A stretch of 64,000 bases of DNA from Heterostelium album PN500 (lineage: Eukaryota > Evosea > Eumycetozoa > Acytosteliales > Acytosteliaceae), in the NCBI RefSeq assembly GCF_000004825.1, contig NW_008805064.1, positions 2,170,001 to 2,234,000 of the forward strand. The letters are read 5' to 3'. Shown piece after piece: positions 35,322-47,246 of the stretch (position 1 is the stretch's first letter; every line of letters starts with the position of its first letter). A program made the translations under genes and the position numbers. Under the pieces are notes generated by a model that saw only the letters and a list, made by a program, of their open reading frames with translations, was not told the origin of the DNA and ran no database searches.

Positions 35322-37512
35322 AGTCACTGTATAAAAATAATTATCGTACCAACAAAAATGAATTTATATTTATTAAACTTACATAATAAAATTTAAGAAG
35401 TTCAAATTTGTTTAGTGTTACAAAAATTTGAATTGGTCGCCAAAAAGACGAAAAATGTTAATATGGTACGTACCTTTAATTATTAATTAATTAATTAATG
35501 TGCAAATTAAAACCCAGGTAAGTCTAAATAACGATTATTAGAAATTTAGATAAAACCGTGATCACAATTTCTCTAAATTTGTGTCAACACCATTCTATAC
35601 AATCTTATCCCAACAAAATATGGCACCATATTGAATGGTAATCACAAAACCATACAAAAAAACAGAAAAAAACAGAAAAAACCCTCATATTGAAAAAAGC
35701 CGAATATGTGTTATTTTGTTTTTTTTTCTTTGTGTTGTGATTTCTAGAAACAACTTGTCTAGATTTATAGTTTTTAAAAGATAAATAAAAAATAAAATTA
35801 TTTTATCTTCACCTTATTATTAGAGAAAAAGAAATTATGAATTGTCATATTAAAATTACAAAGAAATTTAGAATTACAAATCTAATTATTTTTTATTTTA
35901 TTTTATTTTATTTTGAACCATATGATTATTATCAAATTTGGTGTTTATTATTAATAAAAAAAAAACCATCTAAAAACTGGTTTTAAAATCTTTGCTCTCA
36001 ATAGGTATTCCACCTCATTCTATCAATTTGATCAGCACCGAATTTAGAACAAATTTTTTGCGATCAATTAATTATTGTTTGATAGGGTGACAACTTTAGT
36101 CGTTTTTGATCCCGAATCTATGTAAAGACAGATTACTTTTAGAAAGCTTTCAGAAGCGTGTTTCTGATGGTGTCCAGGACAGATACAACAGCTATGTAAA
36201 ACGAAGATGAAGAAATTGTGGGGTGCTTCAATCTGAAATTTTTTTTGGTTATTTATGTGCATCTGACATAAATAGAACTGGTCATTAAGTAAGACATTCT
36301 ACAATACTATTGGTCCAGTCCATAAGGCTTGATTTTTTTGTTTTGCTAAATTTTTTTTTTTTTTTTTTGATATTTTACAAAATTGTATTTTTTCTTTTTT
36401 TTTTTGGCTTCAGAGAATTTAAATGATATTAAGAGATCACGAGATTACTAATGTTATTTGCAAAAACCAACACACTTTTTGATCACAATTTATTTTTTAT
36501 TTTATTTTTATTCTCCAGTGCCTCAATCAAACACCTTTAAGCAAATCATATGATTTTTTCACCCAAACAGCCATTTAACTGTTAAGATATTTATTCTCAT
36601 ATAAAACTATCTACTAAACTCTCTATTCTCTAATATTTACTAAATCATAAATCAACAAACAACAACATAACTAATTTTATAAAAGATCTCACTGCATCGC
36701 CAAACAGTTTTTAGTTTTACTTTAATTATCTAGAATTTCCAATCCCATTAAAAAAATAATTAAACAGCCTGAATAGCAATCAAAAACAAAACACTTTATT
36801 TATTATCCTTTATCCGTTTACCTCATATATTTATTTAATTTATTTATTTATTCAAATTAGAATTTAATTTACCAACAAACTTTAATTAAAGTGCCTTTCC
36901 ATTCAGTCTAAAATAATCAATATATTTTTCTCCAAGATTAATAATAATTTAATAGGTATATATTCATTCCTACTGCATATCTTCTTTTTTTTTTTTTATT
37001 CATTATTATTGCCCATACAATCAAATAAATCAAAAACATATTTTTTTTCACCTTTTTTATCTTGTCCAACCCATCAAAACACATATTGGTCTTTTTTTTT
37101 ATTTGCAAAAAATACAAAAAAAACACCAAAACAAGTCCTTATCATAAAAATTGGTTGTTTTGTTTTATTTTAAAAATAAAAAAAAATAAAACCACTAACG
37201 GATCATTCTAATTTCACTTCCGGGGTGTTTTTTTTTGTCTTTAGCAATATACGAACGCAAGATATAAAGATTGTGTGGAAGGTAGATATTGTTTTCTCTT
37301 AAAAAATATAAATAAGATAAAGTATAATATAAACTAATGAATAATTATTTATAACAGTTTATATTTATTAATTCCGAAAATATTCATTAAAAGTAAGTTC
37401 GATCATTCATAACACTTAGATAATCAAATCAACATCAGTGGTATTTGGCAAAGTAGCAATGCAATTTCATTGTGTTGAAACATTGTCAAACTACTGAATT
37501 ACTTGACAGACA

Positions 37513-37554
37513 CCACCATCTTCATACATCATTTAATAATAGTAAAGATGGTGG
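37513..37554. other. 10-bp inverted repeat (hairpin)
   Basis: CCACCATCTT (37513-37522) and AAGATGGTGG (37545-37554) are exact reverse complements separated by 22 bases. The arms are richer in GC than the surroundings. No associated gene is seen. Confidence 0.5.
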
Positions 37555-40500
37555 CGCAGTCTAATATTAGTAGCCATATCGATAAATGTTTTTAAACATG
37601 CAATTTCTTTAATTGGAATTAAGTTTTAGTTTTTTTTGAACATTGATAACAAACAGATCCTTCTGTGATATCAATTATAGCTTATAATCAGTTATTTAAT
37701 TAAGTGGTTGTAGTAGTCTGCAATCATTTGTCAAGTGTGATTCAATGATCACCGAGAAATCACATAGATCACCTTTTTGTTTTCAAAAAAAATATTAATG
37801 ACACAAATAGAATCAATTTGTATTTATGTGTTTAATTGTTGTTTTATTTGTTTGTTCATTAATTAATTCCACAACACATACTACACCTTAATCCTTTTTC
37901 TTTTCTTAGTTGAAAAGACCACCTCCCATCTCACAGAGTCAAAAAAACCACACACAAAAAAAAAAAAAAGAACATTTTTTCAAAGTATTCTTTGTTTTCT
38001 CTTTCTCTTTACATGTTGTAATTGTTACATTTTAGTTAAATCTTATATTGATTAAAGTGTGTGGTTAATCGTAAAGTCCACCAATTATATTCACATAATT
38101 CATAAACAAAACAGTCAAAAGCTTGTAATTGTATTGAGTTTTTTTGTATTGAACCACGCACCACCAGGCACTTTTTTTTTTTTTTTCTTAAAAAACACAA
38201 CCCACACGAAACACAACCGATCTTGCTGTTTTGGCTCTATTTTTAAACCCTACTTTTACAAATATTATTATTTAAAGTATTACACACGATAAACAACCAC
38301 AATAACAACAACACAAACACATAATAAGGATTATTTGATTGCATCAAAATTTAGTTCCTTCTCAAGATCAAATTTCAATCCAACACCATCTTAAATAGCA
38401 CGACATGTTCGATATAGTTCCCATGCCGTGAGATAGATTCAGTTTGTGGATGTAAGAATAACTACAACTCAAAAGAACACCTTGACGGTCCTTCTCCCCC
38501 TACTGATATCAATGCAAATAATTTCACTCTCTTTGTTAACAAATTCTCAGTACAATCAGTGCGATTCCACCACTCACTACAAATAATTAATATTAGCACT
38601 ACACATTACCTTTTTTTCCATTTCCTACTACTACACTACATTACTACTGATCAAATCAATCAAAAACTACTTATAGTTTGTTAGTTAGTTAGTTAGTTAG
38701 TAGGTCTTTTTATAAGTTTTGTTTTGAGTGTGTTGGTGTGTGTTTGTTTGTCAGGATTAAAGGTGTGATCACATTATTATTATTAATAATTTAACAATTA
38801 ATATTTAAAACAAGTGTGTGAGGTCTGCAGCCACGGCAAGGCTCACTCATAAATAACAACACATGCTCTTAATTAATCATTTCATTTCATTCCAAAACCA
38901 ACCAGAACTTTCTTGTTTATCTTTTGTTGTAACATTACCTTTTTAATCATATTTATTTATACATTCTTGCTATATTATATTGTACATCAAAACAAACATC
39001 GACACAACATTCTATCACAAAAAGTATTTTTTTATCCATAATATTGTCATATTAGTTAATTCAATCATTTTATTTATTCTAAAATCTACCAGTACATCAA
39101 AACAAAAAAAAAAAACATCATCATACATAACAACATTCATCCAATCAAAATTTATATCTTTTATTATTATTAATATTGAATATTATTTATACTAATTCGT
39201 ATTTTACACATTATATTGACTTTATCTATTCACTCAGTTCTCTCCAAATTTTGACAACATCATCCAAAAGAGAGGTAAGTTTCAAAACAATCAATATCAT
39301 AAGATCAACTAGCACCACACACCACACAACAATCATCATTTTAATGCACCTCTGGTGTTGTGTATTATAAAAAAAAAAAATCTCATTTGTGTGATCATTC
39401 TTGTTCCTAATACACCCAACTCATAACATTTTTGGAACATGATATTCAGCAACATGCAGACAGACATACAAAATATTTAACTGTATTTAAATCTACATTG
39501 ATGATTATTATTATTATCCTAGTGATCAATAGTATACTCTTTTGTCAATCAATTTATTTTGATTCTGAGCACTACCACAACCACTTTTATATAATTCTAT
39601 CAACTTTTACTACACTACAACAATCATTCATTCACTCATTCAATCAACATCAATCTAAATCTATATTTATTAATCAATTATAATATTATAATCGAAACAT
39701 AATATTACCACATTGGAGAGTAGATATAAATATTAAAAAACAACAATAATAATAATTTTGTTAAAATAATTTTATTTATATGTTGATGTTTGAATTGCGT
39801 TGTTATTGTTACTTGTTTTTCAATTGATATTAAAAGTATTAATAGTATTTTTATAAACAAAAATATATATTGGGTTTTGATCAAGTTAATGCTTTCACGC
39901 TTCAAATTAAGACATTTATTGATCAAACCTATACCTGTACACAGTTTTTATATCTGTTTTCAAAACACACCTAAAAAAGGAACCAACAAAAACAACAACA
40001 ACAACAAAACAATCAAAACCAAAAATATAAAATTCTATATCTTTAATATTCTGTTTCAAAATCAAAAAGTTTCAAACAGAATTATATACTCAATTAGTAC
40101 AGCTACTACTTAAAATCAATCGGATATTGTGAATAAACACGTATTAGCTACATAGTAATTCCTAATTGATTTCATCATTTTATTTTATTGTTATTGTTAT
40201 CGCTGCTGCTGTTGTTGTTGTTATTAATAACTAATAGTTACTATATACAATTTGTAAAGCGAGCACACTCCACTCTTTCACCATCAATCATCAATTAAAT
40301 CAATTTAAATCTTAATCTCATTACCTGAAATACTAATAATTCTTTTCTCCTTTCTTTTTTTTCTTTTCTTTTTTTTTTTTTTCTTCTTTCTTTTCTTACC
40401 ATCTTATCTATTCATCACTTCTTTTTTTTTCCTGCCACCTATTATAACAACAATACAGGTTTAATAATTAATTAATATAATAATTTCAACAACATTATTT

Positions 40501-40645
40501 ATATTTTTTAATTTACAATCAACTTTAATATATATTTTTTAAACTTGTACAATAATATAACATACTTTTATAATAACTATATCCACCAATCAACATCAAA
40601 GTAACTCAAAGTAGATTTTTGAAAAGAAAAAAAAAAAGAGACAAA

Positions 40646-41799
40646 ATGGGAAATATTTGTTCATCATCAACAGAGGGCGCCAAAGCCAACAATGACATCA
40701 ATATGCAAATTGAAAAAGAGAGAAAGAAGAAGTTTAATGAAGTTAAATTATTATTGCTTGGTGCTGGTGAATCAGGTATGTAGTTTCTTTTTATTTGTTT
40801 TTTACTTTTTTAGAAATTTATATTTATATTGTTATTATTTTTAATTACACAGGTAAATCGACCATTGCTAAACAAATGAAAATTATACATCAAAGTGGAT
40901 ACAGTAATGAAGAGAGAAAGGAATTTAAACCAATTATATATAGAAATATTTTGGACAACATGCGAATCCTTTTGGATGGCATGACCAGAATTGGAATGAG
41001 TATCGATCCATCCAACCAAGAAGCAGCCAACATGATTAAAGATTTAACTTCATTACACTCATCTCTCACCGCCGAGAATTGGAGTGAACTCAATGAGGAT
41101 CAAGGTAAACAAATTAAAGCATTATGGGCCGATCCAGGTGTCAAGCAAGCAATGAAGAGAGTATCGGAATTCAGTACACTCCCAGATTCAGCACCCTATT
41201 TCTTTGATAATATCGACCGTATGACTTCGCACGTCTACACACCAACCGACCAAGATATCCTACACACTCGTGTCATGACCAGAGGTGTCCACGAGACCAA
41301 CTTTGAGGTTGGTAAGATCAGATTCAGAATGGTAGATGTCGGTGGTCAACGTAGTGAGAGAAAGAAATGGTTGTCATGCTTTGATGATGTCACCGCCGTC
41401 GTCTTTTGTGTTGCCTTATCAGAGTACGACCAATTGCTCTACGAAGATAACTCGACCAACCGTATGACAGAGTCACTGAGGGTATTTGGTGATGTCTGTA
41501 ACTCGTGGTTCATCAACACACCAGTCATTCTCTTTTTGAACAAGTCCGATCTCTTCCGTGAGAAGATCAAGACCATCGACCTTTCTGAGACCTTCCCAGA
41601 GTACAAGGGTGGTAAAGACTTTGACCGTGGTGCCAACTACATCAAAGAGAGATTCTGTCAGATCAACAAGAACGAAACCAAGAGCATCTACACACACGTC
41701 ACTTGTGCTACCGACACCGACAATATCCGTGTAGTTTTCCAAGCTGTCAAAGATATTATTTTCACTCAATGTATCATGAAGGCTGGTCTCTACTCATAA
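40646..41799 (+). CDS. gpaB: Heterotrimeric G protein alpha subunit, G-alpha-2 type
   Basis: Signal-transducing GTPase. In D. discoideum, G-alpha-2 couples cAMP chemoattractant receptors to chemotaxis and development. Two exons, 40646-40775 and 40853-41799, give 358 aa (357 in D. discoideum, from memory). The intron is in phase 1 inside the P-loop GAGES|GKST. MGNICSSS has Gly2 and Cys5 for myristoylation and palmitoylation. Switch I has the catalytic Arg in VMTRGVHET. Switch II is DVGGQRSERKKW. Guanine specificity comes from FLNKSD and TCATDT. The C-terminal receptor-contact tail IIFTQCIMKAGLYS and N-terminal features (EKERKKK-NEVKLLLLGAGESG, IIHQSGYSNEERKEFKPII) are those of D. discoideum G-alpha-2 rather than other paralogues, so I assign gpaB by recall. 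It has an unusually long upstream non-coding region. Confidence 0.93.
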
Positions 41800-42365
41800 G
41801 CCAATTACATCGCTAAATTGGTATCAATATACTTGAACTATATTGATAGTCGTATTATTAGATATATATCAACTCTACACATCTTATAACCAATTTTTTT
41901 TCTCCACCAACAATCAACAACAATATTCATATCTTTTTTTTTTCCAAACTCCTCCACACCAACCATCAACTGTATACAGAGAATAACTATTTATATAACT
42001 AACAACAACAACAACAACAACAACACAACTCATATATATAATATATTTTCAGCATTCCCACGGAACAACAATAACATATAATGCCGCACCATGATGACTA
42101 TTCATTGATCAACAACATGGTATCATCCATCCTGATAACAATGATATCATTTAATTTAATTTATAGATTTAATCCTACCTACCACCTTGTAACCAACAAC
42201 AATATACACAGTACTCAATTTCAACTGAAGTAGTTGGCGTATTGTTTTTTTCTTTTTACCTATCTTTTTATGATAGTAATAAAATTTAAAAAATTTAAAA
42301 TAATTTAATTTTTTTTTTATTATTGGTAGTTTTTTTTTTTTTTTTTTTTGAATTGATTTACTCTT
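41800..42365. other. Intergenic, convergent 3' ends
   Basis: AT-rich DNA between gpaB and the CBS-domain gene. Contains a (CAA)n run near 42003-42023 and poly-T near 42332-42350. No gene seen. Confidence 0.55.
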
Positions 42366-43516
42366 TTAGAATGGTAAAAGTTGAAGCAAAAGATCACCCA
42401 AGCTGATTACGCTTATTGGTTTTCTAGATTCAGAGCTGTCTACTACAAAGATACGGTGTACTTGGTTGGTGTAGATCTTTGTCAAAGCAGATTCAAATGT
42501 TTCGTCCTTGATACAGAAGATGGCGTGACGTGGTCTGAGTGTCTTTGCATCCTTCTTGAGGAACTCCAAGAATTCAGAGACTGGACGGTAGAGCTTCCAG
42601 AATAGTGAACCATCGGTAGCCATTCCCTTGAGATCTCTGATGGAGAGGGTGTCAACGAGCTGACCGCTCTCAGAGAGTACTGCCAAACCAGTGACATTGT
42701 GATCTTCCATGACCTTGAATGCATCGATTGTCAACATTGTCATTGGAACACTAACTACATCGGCTTCGCTACAAAGACCACGCATGTTCTTGATCAAGAG
42801 ATCCTTCTTGGCACCCAACAGGCTGAGGTGTTCATAGACAAACTTGATCAATTGAGATTGAGTCAAGATGGAAACCAAATGACGGTTCTTCATGTCATCC
42901 AAAATGGCAATGTGATGGGCATGTGGATCTCTGGCCATGATTTCTACCACTGAGAACAATGAGTAGTCCTGGGTAATTGGATGGAATTTGTTCTCTCTGG
43001 TTGGGAAAGACATAACATCATTGACCTTTAACTTTTGGAATGCCTCTGATTCATTGGTCATCTTCCAGAAGTCATGTTCAAGTGACATCTTTTCCTTTCC
43101 AAAGTGTTCATTGACATATTTAACGATATCAAACAATCCAAGGAAAGAAATCCATTTCTTCTTGTCTTTTTGTTTATAAACAAATAAATTTATTAGTAAA
43201 TCTTATTAATAAAAAAAAAAATTATATATTTACCAGTTGTTAAAAATACAGGAACTGACATAAATCTCTTATCAGATAAACCTTTGAAAACTTTACAAAG
43301 ATTATCATCTCTTTGAGCAGAGAAAATGATTTCATCTCTTGTCTTGATTGACATTGCTTTGGTGTGGATCAACTTTAATAGCAATTGACTTCCATCATTG
43401 TTTTGTAGCATAGCATCATTGTTGATCATAGCATCCTTTGTATGAACTTGCTCCTTCTTTGTTTTCTTATGTTCTGTTGCAGTTGCAGAATCTCCTTTTC
43501 TCTTATGATCTTCCAT
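42366..43516 (-). CDS. CBS-domain protein (AMPK-gamma/SDS23-like)
   Basis: Probable adenine-nucleotide or metabolite sensor built of CBS motifs. Two exons, 43516-43234 and 43165-42366, joined at phase 1, give 360 aa. The N-terminus is charged (KRKGDSATATEHKKTKKEQ). CBS-like units can be seen in order: about 50-110 (KAMSIKTRDEIIFSAQRDDN to FMSVPVFLTT), about 145-215 (VMSFPTRENKFHPITQDYSL, HHIAILDDMKNRHLVSILTQ), about 220-285 (DVVSVPMTMLTIDAFKVMED, TGLAVLSESGQLVDTLSIRD) and about 305-358 (ETFESALTKIYTNQVHRIFV, KPISVISLGDLLLQL). The four-CBS arrangement is that of AMPK gamma and SDS23 proteins. The intron falls inside the first CBS unit. I cannot tell which subfamily it belongs to. Confidence 0.87.
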
Positions 43517-44408
43517 TGTTGTTGATTAAATAAAAATAATAATTAATTTAAAGAAAGAGTTTGAACAAGAATTATTTATTTATAGAAAAATAAAGATAGT
43601 AGATTAAATAATTATAAAGAAAAATTATAATTAATTTTATGAATATGGTTTGAATTGAAAGGAAAAAGAAAAGAGTTCATACCCATTGTTCTAAAGTAAT
43701 TTATAGTACGATTTTCCAAAATATAATAGGAAATAATTGAATAATAATTTGTAGTACTGTTGTTGTTTACAAGTAACTTGGAAAAATGTTCTTTTCCAAT
43801 AAATTCAAAATATCAAATAGCTCCAAACATGTTGGATGGTATACTTTAATGAGTTACTATAGTCGACAAATGGATGGGTTAAGTATTATTGCTGAACAAC
43901 AGCATCAAACACGAGCGCCGCTGGTAATAGATTACGAATCAAAATAAATGAGATAACCTTAATTAGAATAATTAGATAAAAGATCTTAAGTTGTGTGAGT
44001 TGTTGAACACCACACTCGACACATTTACAAACTGTCGGCAAGTGTGGTTTGGGGGTATCATACAAATAACCCAATTATAATAAAAATTTGTTAAACACCA
44101 CGTAATGATACTATTAAAAAATAAATTAAAAAAATCAATTAAAAATTATTAGTAAAATAATAATTTTAATGTTTGATAATTAAATGTAGCAAATAAAAAT
44201 CAAATACACATATTTTATTAAATAAAATTATTATTATTTATATTATCCAAAAATAGTTTTTTTTTTTTATATTAATTTTGCATATTTAATTTATTTGGTT
44301 ATTATATAATTTACTACCCCCCATAAACATAATCATCGCTCATTTAATTAATTAAATAATAATAATAAATAACAACAATCAATAAGAGTAAAAAAAAAAG
44401 TTAACAAA
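43517..44408. other. Divergent intergenic region containing a GC-richer hairpin
   Basis: About 0.9 kb between divergent genes. Mostly AT-rich, but 43860-44060 is of more balanced composition and includes a 12-bp stem (44010-44047). The short open frame there (43886-44074, minus) lacks protein-like features. The island may be a non-coding RNA gene or promoter sequence. Confidence 0.5.
44010..44047. other. 12-bp bulged hairpin
   Basis: CCACACT (44010-44016) pairs with AGTGTGG (44041-44047), and CGACA (44017-44021) pairs with TGTCG (44033-44037). There is a 3-base bulge and an 11-base loop. The stem is GC-rich for this genome. It is a candidate structured RNA element, not assigned to a family. 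Confidence 0.55.
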
Positions 44409-45248
44409 ATGGAGGAGCCAATGAATAATACAACCACCACCTCTACCACAAACAACAACAACAATGAACAAAACAACTCGAACAATGTAATTGAACAAAC
44501 AGAGCTTGAAATTAAAGATACTAAAGATTCACAAACGAGTAGTGATGTTCAAAAACAACAAGATGTGTCAACCACTACTAGTAGCACAAAGTTAAATGAA
44601 GATGAATACGAAGAGATTGAGGGATATAGATACATGTTAATCATAGACTCTGATGACTCCACTGCAAGAGCATTCGATCAGATTCTCAAAGTATTCGATA
44701 AGGATAAAGATGAGTTCTATCTCTTAACTGTGTAAGTTTAATTTAACAATCCGCATGTATGCCTTTTAAAGTAATAATATCTAATATATTTATAAAGTAC
44801 ATCTTCTTTGGATTATTTGAATGATGAAAAGAACAATGCAAAGCTAGCTCTATTTAAGTATCAAAACTATCTCGATATAAAACATGTATTTATTTTTAAA
44901 TTATATGATTCTGTTGAAGCTGTTATTAATTATTAATTATTGTTTATAGATTGATTACATACCTATCAATGCAGAGTCACTTAATATATCGTCACAGATC
45001 GTTTCAGAGATTGAAGAGAATGAAATTGATATAGTATATATTGGTGCACAAGCATTATCAAAAGACGCCAATCCTGATAATATGCTTTTTACATTTTTCA
45101 GTTTTATTAAAAAGTAAGTTCACCAATACTTTTAATATGTTGATAGGTTTGCTAATTAAAAATTTATAGAACCGTTTTAGGTACAATCGTTTATGGATTA
45201 GAGAGATCTTCGAGAGGTGCTAAATGGAAATTAAATGTAGTTCAGTAG
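44409..45248 (+). CDS. Universal-stress-protein-like (adenine nucleotide alpha-hydrolase fold) protein
   Basis: Four exons, 44409-44731, 44798-44885, 44950-45113 and 45170-45248, give 217 aa. Residues 1-70 are Asn/Thr/Ser/Gln low complexity. The folded part starts YRYMLIIDSDDSTARAFDQI, the first beta strand and ATP-site loop of USP domains. It continues with FYLLTVTSSLDYL, then IDIVYIGAQALSKDANPDNM and ends TVLGTIVYGLERSSRG, the place of the usual G(S)xxxxV...PV end. The canonical GxxG(9x)G(S/T) nucleotide loop is not obvious, so ATP binding is doubtful. Assignment to the USP fold rests on strand order and the first motif. It could be a dictyostelid-specific relative. Confidence 0.62.
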
Positions 45249-45389
45249 TATTCTTTTATTATAAAATGAAATCATTCAATATAACATAATAATTATTATT
45301 GAAGCATTAAATTCTTGTAATAAAAAGATTTGTAAATTATTTGTATAGAATTTCTTTTAATAAATGGATATGTTAAATTTTATTTTATT

Positions 45390-47246
45390 TTACACAATTG
45401 AAAGTAATAATAAGACAGAAATCATCATTATTATTGTTAGTGATGAGGTCAAAGTTAAAGATGCAGAGTTTAATGAATCTGTTGGAGTCGGAGTTGGTGG
45501 AACATAGTCATCACATAGCGTAAATTCATTCAGCTTAATTGGAACCTCTACATTGGGTACTTGGAATGGTATGTCTTCACCTACAAAGCTTGGGAAATAT
45601 TTAGAGTAGGTAGTGTTTATAGCTTGGTAAAAATCATTGTATTTGTTATCTTGTTTCAATGCTGCTCTAACAATATCCCCAATTCCACCAAGAATAGCGA
45701 CAACACCTGTAACTTTGGTATCCCATGAGAGAAGAGGAGCAATCATTGTACCGTTGGAGGATCCAGATTCTGTTGTTCCGTAAGGGCCTTGCATGCCTGG
45801 TGCCATCAACATATTATGGTACCATGTCAAACCAACACTGTGATTGGCGAGCAATACAGGGAAAGCACCGTATGGAGTGAAAAAACCATACTCTTGAATT
45901 CTGGCCATTGCAAGATCACCGATTCCGAAGCCTGTGATGTAGTTATAATCACCACCTGTAACATTTGGTTGATAGGCAGCACCATACATTCCTGGATACT
46001 TATTTAGATAAGAGAAAATGGTTCTTGCTTTCTCATTGTTTGATAAAAGTCTTTTCTGAACTGGAATATCAGTGTATGGTGCCATTAAATACTGTATATT
46101 TAGCAAATGAGAGTTCTTTGTTAATATCTATCTTTAAACATAAATAAATTTGTTCAATTTAATCTCTTACCTTCCATGATTCATGACTAGAATAAGTGTA
46201 ACCAAGTTGATATGTAAGATCACCAAATGAAGTTTTATAGGTACGAGGTCTTACTGTAGTTGTATCCCAAACCTCTTGTCTGAATGTTTGATTGGACCAC
46301 TTACCAAATAAGTAACCAAACAACTGGAATAGTTCACCTTCGTATGGATCTCCAAGGAAATATTCACTATCTGATTTGTATTGAATATTTTTTGGTACAT
46401 CTGATACGTTTGAAATTACACTTGAACCTGAGTATGCAGCTACAGTTGTATTAAGGAACACCTGATTGACATTGGCCGCTAGTAAATTAAAGTAGGTACG
46501 ATAACGATTTCCAAGATTAACATGATCTGGATATTTTGTTCTCAAAAGATATTGAACGGCATAGATACCCCAAATCATTTCACCATTGTCCAAAGACGGA
46601 ACTGTATCACCAGTAGTAGAAGGACCAGAGATACCTGTGTCGCTAACACCGCACCACGATACAAAACCACCATAACCTGGGTACTGAGTATTGAACTTTT
46701 CGAGAGTGTCCATCTTACGGTACAACATCACCAAGACATTATCTAAACGTGGGTCACCAGTGTTGATTTTTGATTTTTCTTGGGTGGTCATTTCGATTGG
46801 TATGTGGAAGAAATCAAGGGGATCATATCCTTCGGCAGTCAAACCATTCAATCCAATAGCCAATACAGAAAGATGCAGAGATTCCTTACTGGCAGCGGTA
46901 TATTTTCTTGGTTGGGATGTAATATTTCCAGTAGTATAGTTTATTCTATTGCCATCAATTGTGAAAGCAGAGTTTATATTTAAACCAACCAGGTGTTGAT
47001 GAAACTAATAATTTAAATTAATAATTTTTTTGAGCCTCTATTTTTTTTATTTCTTACATTTCCTTCATAATGAAGATATGATTTTGCAAATTCTTTTCTT
47101 GCATCTGGATGATTTAATAAATCATCAACAGTATATTTCTTTGCAAATCTACAAGTACCATTATAAATGGTATCATTCCATGCGGCACTAGTATAATGAA
47201 TAAATACAAACAATGAGAATATTACAAATAAATAATAGTTTCTCAT
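45390..47246 (-). CDS. Secreted, probably GPI-anchored glucanase-like (alpha/alpha)6 protein
   Basis: Three exons on the minus strand, 47246-47058, 47004-46171 and 46091-45390, both introns phase 0, total 574 aa. Signal peptide at 1-21 (YYLFVIFSLFVFIHYTSA). The body has alternating helices and aromatic/acidic loops: GGFVSWCGVSDTG, VPSLDNGEMIWGIYAVQYLL, FLGDPYEGELFQLFGYLF, YITGFGIGDLAMARIQEYGF and HSVGLTWYHNMLMAPG. This pattern recalls the (alpha/alpha)6 toroid of bacterial and fungal endo-beta-1,2-glucanases (GH144/GH162) and the glycoamylase-like Pfam family, with acidic residues in DNGE and DPYEGE as possible catalytic sites. After a Thr/Pro linker the protein ends in a hydrophobic tail (LTIIMMISVLLLLSIV) typical of GPI addition. 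The family assignment is by eye only. Confidence 0.58.

Larger units (their letters stand above)
33501..40645. other. 7.1 kb region with no recognisable gene, upstream of gpaB
   Basis: The longest gene-free stretch in the window, between the divergent histone-fold-like gene and gpaB. Open frames here are short, AT-driven and show no protein-like composition. Mixed in with AT-rich DNA are islands of more balanced composition (about 36080-36340, 37390-37600, 38330-38600 and 38815-38860) and three notable sequence elements: a G-rich element near 34616 and inverted repeats at 35281-35321 and 37513-37554. It could contain long regulatory DNA for developmental control of gpaB, non-coding RNA genes, or a gene whose exons are too short to recognise. 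No tRNA-like or spliceosomal RNA sequence was found by eye. Confidence 0.5.

Noticed and set aside
36068-36262. Minus-strand 64-residue open frame inside the balanced island
   Set aside because: No homology pattern, no splice partners in phase, and composition not clearly coding; kept only as part of an island that may be non-coding RNA.
39176-40113. Several 64-107-residue open frames upstream of gpaB
   Set aside because: Rich in Ile/Asn/Tyr/Phe/His as expected from random AT-rich sequence; frames overlap and none has a recognisable motif.
40795-40852. N-terminal extension of the G-alpha protein (frame open into the intron)
   Set aside because: This is intron sequence; the 40646-40775 exon supplies the myristoylated N-terminus and the first half of the P-loop.
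43886-44074. Minus-strand 62-residue open frame with a CxxC pair
   Set aside because: The Cys residues come from the GC-rich hairpin region; no family match and the hairpin explains the composition better.
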